A DNA stretch of 7,749 bases, taken from positions 1 to 7,749 of the forward strand of contig CAKVCR010000138.1 in assembly GCA_934725835.1 (NCBI GenBank), read 5' to 3'. Source of the stretch: an uncultured Odoribacter sp. GTDB lineage: Bacteria > Bacteroidota > Bacteroidia > Bacteroidales > Marinifilaceae. Shown one piece after another: positions 6,395 through 7,749 of this stretch (positions within the stretch are counted from its first letter, which is position 1; each line of letters begins with the position of its first letter). The notes beneath the pieces are model-generated. The model saw nothing but the letters and a program-made list of their open reading frames with translations, was not told the DNA's origin and made no database searches. A program made the position numbers and the translations under genes.

Positions 6395-7284
6395 TTACAC
6401 GTTGATAAGCAGAATTTCTGCGGAAAAATATTCTTCATCACAGGAATAAACAATACTTCCACCGTTGCTTTCCGCAGCTAAAAGTGCATTTTTGGTTCCA
6501 AAGCCATGGTTTTGTTTATCCGGTTTTTCCGTCACAAGAGTATTTCCTGAAATATTGATTTTACACGGAATCGTATTTTTTATCTCGCAGAAAAAGCTCT
6601 CGCCGATTGATTTAAATAATATGTTGACACATTTTATGTCGGAATTATTCGCCGCAAAAAATGCATTTTCTAAAAGATTGGAAAAAATGGTGCATAAATC
6701 TATAACGCTTATATTACTTTCCGGGGGAATTTTCCATAAATATTGCAGTTTACATTGGGGTACTTGCCGATATTGTCGCAGATTATTGCGTTTAAAACGT
6801 CATTTCCTGTCTGAACGGCAGGGCTAAGCTCACTTAATGCCGCACCTATTTTATCAAAATATTCACGTAGCTCATCATATTTTTTATTTTCAAAAAGCAG
6901 CAGCATACAGTTGATATGATTGCGAATATCATGTCTGAACTGCACGGTTTCTTTGTCTTTTTTTAGCAGCATTGAATAGTAATTCTCCTGATTTTTCAGA
7001 AGCTTTTCATTCATTTCGGATATGCTTTTATAGTTTTCCTTTGAAATATAATTAAGTATCATGACCAAGCATATAATCAAAAAAACAATCGCAAAAAAAG
7101 AAAGTGCCGTTGCAAGAATTTTATTGTTTCTGTCAGAATATTGAAAAGCAGTAATAAAGCATAAAATTGACGTTTCTCCAAGTAAAATCATTATAGGATA
7201 AAAAATACTTATACGAGGTGATAGATATGATAGTTTGTGACAGGTTATGATGAGCTGTAAGTGGTTATGAGTGTGTAAATTCAT
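6395..7284 (-). pseudogene. AgrC-like GHKL histidine kinase, truncated and frameshifted
   Basis: The first frame (7284 to a TAA at 6709-6711) has two membrane helices (about residues 30-48 and 56-80), a coiled linker and the H-box QFRHDIRNHINCMLLL with His118, typical of AgrC-class sensor kinases that read cyclic peptides. The ATPase half lies in the next frame, from about 6727 to a TAA at 6395-6397: N-box DLCTIFSNLLENA and G-box HGFGTKNALLAAE. The frames join perfectly (...YGKF-P-PESNISVIDL) if the run of five C (plus-strand G, 6723-6727) had six. Normal AgrC kinases have about 200 residues of sensor with six or seven helices. Here recognisable homology begins only near 7212, and the ORF's first 24 codons (no Shine-Dalgarno at ATG 7284) look like foreign DNA. 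It is therefore broken at two places. It points to a former peptide-signalling locus; agrB, agrD and the response regulator are not seen. Confidence 0.8.
7243..7270 (+). repeat. Short direct repeat GGTTATGA at the kinase truncation junction
   Basis: GGTTATGA occurs at 7243-7250 and again at 7263-7270, 20 bp apart, within 35-60 bp of the point where kinase homology stops (about 7212). Such repeats occur at ends of some mobile elements, but no transposase or terminal inverted repeat is visible. The rest of the stretch to 7363 is AT-rich, has the palindrome ATGAATATTCAT (7341-7352) and no ORF I would support. Confidence 0.3.
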
Positions 7285-7363
7285 TGTTTGGCAATGGGAT
7301 TTATGATAAGATGCGTGCTTGAATATTTTGTAAATTAAATATGAATATTCATTTTAGAGAAAT

Positions 7364-7399
7364 AAAAAAGGACCTATGCTGTTATATGCACAAGTCCTT
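7364..7399 (-). terminator. Rho-independent terminator of the partial gene at the right edge
   Basis: On the minus strand a 12-bp stem (AAGGACTTGTGC against GCATAGGTCCTT, with two G-T wobbles) closes an 8-nt loop and is followed by a run of T (complement of 7364-7369). It starts 15 bp after the TAA of the gene at 7415. This separates that gene's message from the kinase pseudogene. Confidence 0.8.
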
Positions 7400-7414
7400 A
7401 TGGCTGTTTTTTCA

Positions 7415-7749
7415 TTAATAATAAAATGAATCCAAGTCTATTATAGTTATTTCATCATCTGCAATAGTCATTTCTAACGTTTCAAAATCTGAAAAAAACT
7501 CTAAATTTTGTTCTATTTCGCTTATTGAATCGTTTAATTCTTCTTCGGTACATATTATTTTTTTACCTTGTGATTCAATATAAAACTCTTCGGGCTTTGA
7601 CGTACCAGAAAAATGAACGTGCTTTATTTCATTGATCTTATCTCCAAGATAAATGAAATTCGTTTCAGATGTAGCGTAGGTATTAAGGCCATAGTTTTCA
7701 ATGTATTTTATTATAATTTGCGAGCCTTTTGTATCATATAACAGATTCG
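7415..7749 (-). CDS. Hypothetical acidic protein, C-terminal 110 residues (5' partial)
   Basis: The frame is open from the window edge (first whole codon 7745-7747) to TAA 7415-7417 and has no start in view. It reads ...DTKGSQIIIKYIENYGLN, then a segment with FIYLGDKINEIKHVHFSG, and ends TIADDEITIIDLDSFYY. The last 60 residues are strongly acidic, with an E-rich helix (CTEEELNDSISEIEQNLEFF), so the domain looks like alternating strands and one helix. There are no membrane segments or catalytic signatures that I can name. Small acidic proteins of this kind include toxin-immunity proteins, but nothing here proves that. It is followed by its own terminator, so it is a separate unit from the kinase remnant. 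Coding is well supported by the open frame, codon use and terminator; the function is unknown. Confidence 0.6.
   Translation of the reverse strand, partial: NLLYDTKGSQIIIKYIENYGLNTYATSETNFIYLGDKINEIKHVHFSGTSKPEEFYIESQGKKIICTEEELNDSISEIEQNLEFFSDFETLEMTIADDEITIIDLDSFYY

Noticed and set aside
6465..6827. 120-codon plus-strand ORF opposite the kinase
   Set aside because: The opposite strand carries the conserved GHKL N-box and G-box here; this frame has no Shine-Dalgarno and reads like a shadow.
464..7268. AGTGGTTAT as flanking attachment repeats of a mobile element
   Set aside because: A 9-bp match in 7.7 kb of AT-rich DNA can occur by chance, and no integrase or tRNA end is present. I kept it only as a remark.
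1..7749. CRISPR arrays, tRNA or rRNA genes
   Set aside because: I saw no regularly spaced repeats and no tRNA cloverleaf or rRNA-like stretch on either strand.

Overview
The window looks like a chromosomal segment of a low-GC Firmicute, probably a gut-type member of the Clostridia. The evidence is strong AGGAGG ribosome-binding sites, AT-rich intergenic DNA, a typical Firmicute ABC exporter tail and an Agr-type (GHKL) sensor kinase. No single gene fixes the genus. Base composition is uneven: the ABC transporter tail at the left edge is near 50% GC, while most of 245-6300 is strongly AT-rich, as expected of an acquired defence island.

Layout. Bases 1-165 (+) are the last 54 codons of an ABC transporter ATPase, closed by a clean intrinsic terminator (202-232). 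Everything after that is on the minus strand. From right to left, in the direction of transcription, there are: an unrecognised 5'-truncated acidic protein (7415-7749) with its own terminator (7364-7399); the wreck of an AgrC-like histidine kinase (6395-7284), with its sensor domain lost and a one-base frameshift in a C run; a compact control region (6304-6391) with two 21-bp-spaced direct repeats of the LytTR type, a good -35/-10 pair and a perfect 18-bp inverted repeat; then a co-directional block of defence-like genes; and last a 69-codon orphan ORF.

The defence block reads: HamA-like DUF1837 nuclease (5665-6216), HamB-like SF2 helicase (3269-5665), an unrecognised protein split by an in-frame TAG (1899-3209), and a second PD-(D/E)XK nuclease-like protein (694-1887). 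The first two form a Hachiman (AbpAB-like) anti-phage pair: a nuclease held in check by a helicase that senses aberrant DNA. The pairs hamA/hamB (TAATG overlap) and gene 3/gene 4 (11-bp gap, with the Shine-Dalgarno over the stop) are tightly coupled. This suggests a four-gene unit with two additions to the classical two-gene system, which is the most interesting feature of the window.

The locus also carries several lesions: hamA has lost its N-terminal part and has a frameshift in a T run, gene 3 has an in-frame amber codon, and the kinase is truncated and frameshifted. Either this is a decaying island whose left part was fused to an old agr-type promoter, or part of the damage is sequencing error in homopolymers. 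The two explanations predict different things in relatives and in the reads.
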